From positions 1,473,001 to 1,537,000 of the forward strand of contig NZ_CP130044.1 of the NCBI RefSeq assembly GCF_030505395.1: DNA of 64,000 nucleotides, read 5' to 3'. The stretch is from Asticcacaulis sp. ZE23SCel15 (GTDB taxonomy: Bacteria; Pseudomonadota; Alphaproteobacteria; Caulobacterales; Caulobacteraceae). Numbering within the stretch: position 1 is the stretch's first letter; each line of letters opens with the position of its first letter. The notes under the pieces are model-generated. The model was given only the letters and a program-made list of their open reading frames with translations. It did not search any database and was not told where the DNA came from. Both the position numbers and the translations under genes were made by a program. Positions 62,410-64,000 of this stretch are shown here, one piece after another.

Positions 62410-64000
62410 ATGACTAAGACCGAACTCCTCTCCGGCGCTCACAAGGGCGCGTTTCTGGGCCTGTGCATGCTGATGGGTGTGCTGTCGCCCGCTATCGTCA
62501 GGGCTGAAATGACCACACAAAATACCACCGCCACTGAAAGTCCTGATCCGCGCCAATATCTGGAAGAAGTTGAGGGCGAAAAAGCGCTCGACTGGGTGCG
62601 CGCCCAAAATGACCGCACCCTGACCCAGTTGATGAAAGACCCGCGCTTTGAGAAAAACCGCGAGGCGGTGCTCAAAATCGTTGAGGCCAAGGACCGTATC
62701 GCCTCCCCCGGTTTTGCCACGGGGGGTAAGGTCGATAACTTCTGGCAGGACACCGACCATGTGCGCGGCATCTGGCGGCGCACGGACTGGAGCGCCTATG
62801 CCGCTGATAAGCCGGTGTGGGAAACCATTCTCGATATCGATGCCCTGTCCAAGGCCGAAGATAAAAACTGGGTCTATAAAGGCTCCAACTGCCTGCCACC
62901 CGATGAAACCCGCTGCCTGATCAGCCTGTCGAACGGCGGCAAGGATGCCGTCACCGTGCGCGAATACGATACGGCGACTAAGTCGTTTGTGAACGGCGGC
63001 TTCGACCTGCCCGAAGGCAAGCAGGTCGTGGTGTGGAAGGACAAGGACACGCTCTATGTCTCGCGCGAATGGACGCCGGGAGAGGTCACACCCTCCGGCT
63101 ATGCCTATGTAACGCGCGAGTTGAAACGCGGCCAAAAGCTTGAGGACGCCAAAGAAATCTTCCGTGGTGATGCGGCCGACATGATGGCCTACCGCTCTGT
63201 GCTGCGTGACATCGACGGCAATTATGTCATGGACATGCAGACGCGCCGCCCGTCATTCTTTGAAGTGATTGATCAGTTTATCACGCCTGATGGCCCGGTC
63301 AGTTTCCCGCTGCCGCTGACATCGGAAATGTCGGCCTATTATGAAGGCCAGGCGGTCTATAGCCTGAAAGATGACTGGACGAGCGCCAAAGGCACCAAAT
63401 TCACCTCCGGCAGCGTGATCGCGTTTGACCTCAAGGCCGGACTGAAGGGCCCGAAAAACATCGAGCCGGTGGCCGTGTTTACGCCGGATGCGCACCAGTC
63501 GGTCGAAGGTGTCGCTCAGACCAAAAACCACATCGTCCTGCAACTGTTGTCCAATGTGACCGGTGAGGTCAGAAGCTATAGCTATAAGGGCGGCGCATGG
63601 TCGTATAAGGCCATCAAACTGCCGGAAAATGCTACCTTATCGGTGTCTTCGGCCGATGACAATTCCGATAAGATTTTCGCATATTCGACCGGCTTCATTC
63701 AGCCCTCAACCCTTTACCGCGCTGATGCCGGCACCGGTGAGGCGGAAAAGATCAAGTCCAGCCCCGCGCGCTTTAACGCTGAGGGCCTTAAGGTCGAGCA
63801 ACGCTGGGCGACCTCCAAAGACGGCACCAAGGTGCCTTACTTTGTCGTGGCGCGCGCAGATACAAAACTCGATGGCAATACGCCGACGCTTCTCTATGCC
63901 TACGGCGGGTTTGAAATCGCCATGACCCCGTCCTATTCCGGCGGCATGGGTAAGCTATGGCTGGAGAATGGCGGCGCCTATGTGCTGGCCAATATCCGTG
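62410..64000 (+). CDS. Prolyl oligopeptidase family (S9A) protease, N-terminal part
   Basis: The gene runs off the window after 530 residues. After a signal peptide (about 1-34, ending AIVRAE) comes DPRQYLEEVEGEKALDWVRAQND, the usual prolyl oligopeptidase start. The seven-bladed beta-propeller follows (WRRTDWSAY-like blades, VTVREYDTAT). At the edge of the window the catalytic domain begins (LLYAYGGFEIAMTPSYS, GGAYVLANIR). The catalytic serine and the rest lie outside. It cleaves peptides after proline in the periplasm. The upstream 220 bases hold its promoter region. Confidence 0.88.
   Translation, partial: MTKTELLSGAHKGAFLGLCMLMGVLSPAIVRAEMTTQNTTATESPDPRQYLEEVEGEKALDWVRAQNDRTLTQLMKDPRFEKNREAVLKIVEAKDRIASPGFATGGKVDNFWQDTDHVRGIWRRTDWSAYAADKPVWETILDIDALSKAEDKNWVYKGSNCLPPDETRCLISLSNGGKDAVTVREYDTATKSFVNGGFDLPEGKQVVVWKDKDTLYVSREWTPGEVTPSGYAYVTRELKRGQKLEDAKEIFRGDAADMMAYRSVLRDIDGNYVMDMQTRRPSFFEVIDQFITPDGPVSFPLPLTSEMSAYYEGQAVYSLKDDWTSAKGTKFTSGSVIAFDLKAGLKGPKNIEPVAVFTPDAHQSVEGVAQTKNHIVLQLLSNVTGEVRSYSYKGGAWSYKAIKLPENATLSVSSADDNSDKIFAYSTGFIQPSTLYRADAGTGEAEKIKSSPARFNAEGLKVEQRWATSKDGTKVPYFVVARADTKLDGNTPTLLYAYGGFEIAMTPSYSGGMGKLWLENGGAYVLANIR

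Overview
The window looks like chromosomal DNA of a Gram-negative alphaproteobacterium, most likely of the Caulobacterales (an Asticcacaulis/Caulobacter-like organism). This rests on the high-GC codon use, the TonB receptors, the style of the intergenic hairpin repeats, the NasS/NasT nitrate regulation, the FrnE, Ohr/OhrR and SdaA families, and the many plant-polysaccharide enzymes. The genus is an inference. No rRNA, tRNA, CRISPR array, integrase or insertion sequence was seen.

Layout. 1-5.5 kb: metal uptake (TonB C-terminus, DUF4198 protein, Fiu-like catecholate siderophore receptor, PiuC dioxygenase, FMN hydroxy-acid oxidase), then a possible small RNA. 5.8-10.1 kb: a LuxR-type solo, an M14 carboxypeptidase and a membrane GGDEF-EAL protein. 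10.2-14 kb: molybdenum cofactor genes (moaD, moaA, moaB, moeA, mobA). 14-30.5 kb: a nitrate assimilation island with nirB-nirD-nasA-cobA-mobA, a divergent PP2C/kinase fusion, a porin-nrtA-nrtB-nrtC uptake operon, the nasT-nasS regulators and a NarK-type transporter. 30.7-32.1 kb: molybdate uptake modA-modB without modC. 32-53 kb: mixed metabolism and carbohydrate use (MHYT-PAS-GGDEF-EAL, aminotransferase, SSS symporter, MipA, GH97, OhrR/Ohr, dicarboxylate symporter, Rrf2-sdaA, an AT-rich FRG-domain gene, esterase, MerC with Zur-like boxes, polysaccharide deacetylase and a frameshifted GH2 glycosidase). 53-64 kb: FrnE, an attenuator-like leader peptide, an ATP-binding kinase-like gene, a secreted protein, a cyclophilin, an RND efflux pair, a winged-helix regulator with its membrane partner, and the start of a prolyl oligopeptidase.

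How the parts work together. Nitrate enters through the porin and NrtABC, or through the NarK-type carrier. NasA reduces it to nitrite and NirBD reduces nitrite to ammonium. CobA supplies the siroheme precursor, and the Moa/Moe/Mob and ModAB proteins supply molybdenum cofactor.

The most striking regulatory signal is in the untranslated leaders of this island. Both the nirB and the porin-nrt leaders carry small hairpins with six-base loops having A at position 1 and G at position 4. In each leader the last hairpin overlaps the 5' arm of an intrinsic terminator. This is the RNA target expected for an ANTAR antiterminator, and NasT, encoded between the two operons, is one. The narK leader has a related hairpin pair but no good terminator. 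There, the second hairpin overlaps an 8-base segment perfectly complementary to the bases just upstream of the narK start codon, which suggests control of translation instead. A second unusual leader, at 53.8-54.0 kb, encodes a short peptide with three Ala and four Ile codons in a row followed by a terminator. It resembles an ilv attenuator but lies in front of a gene that is not for amino-acid synthesis.
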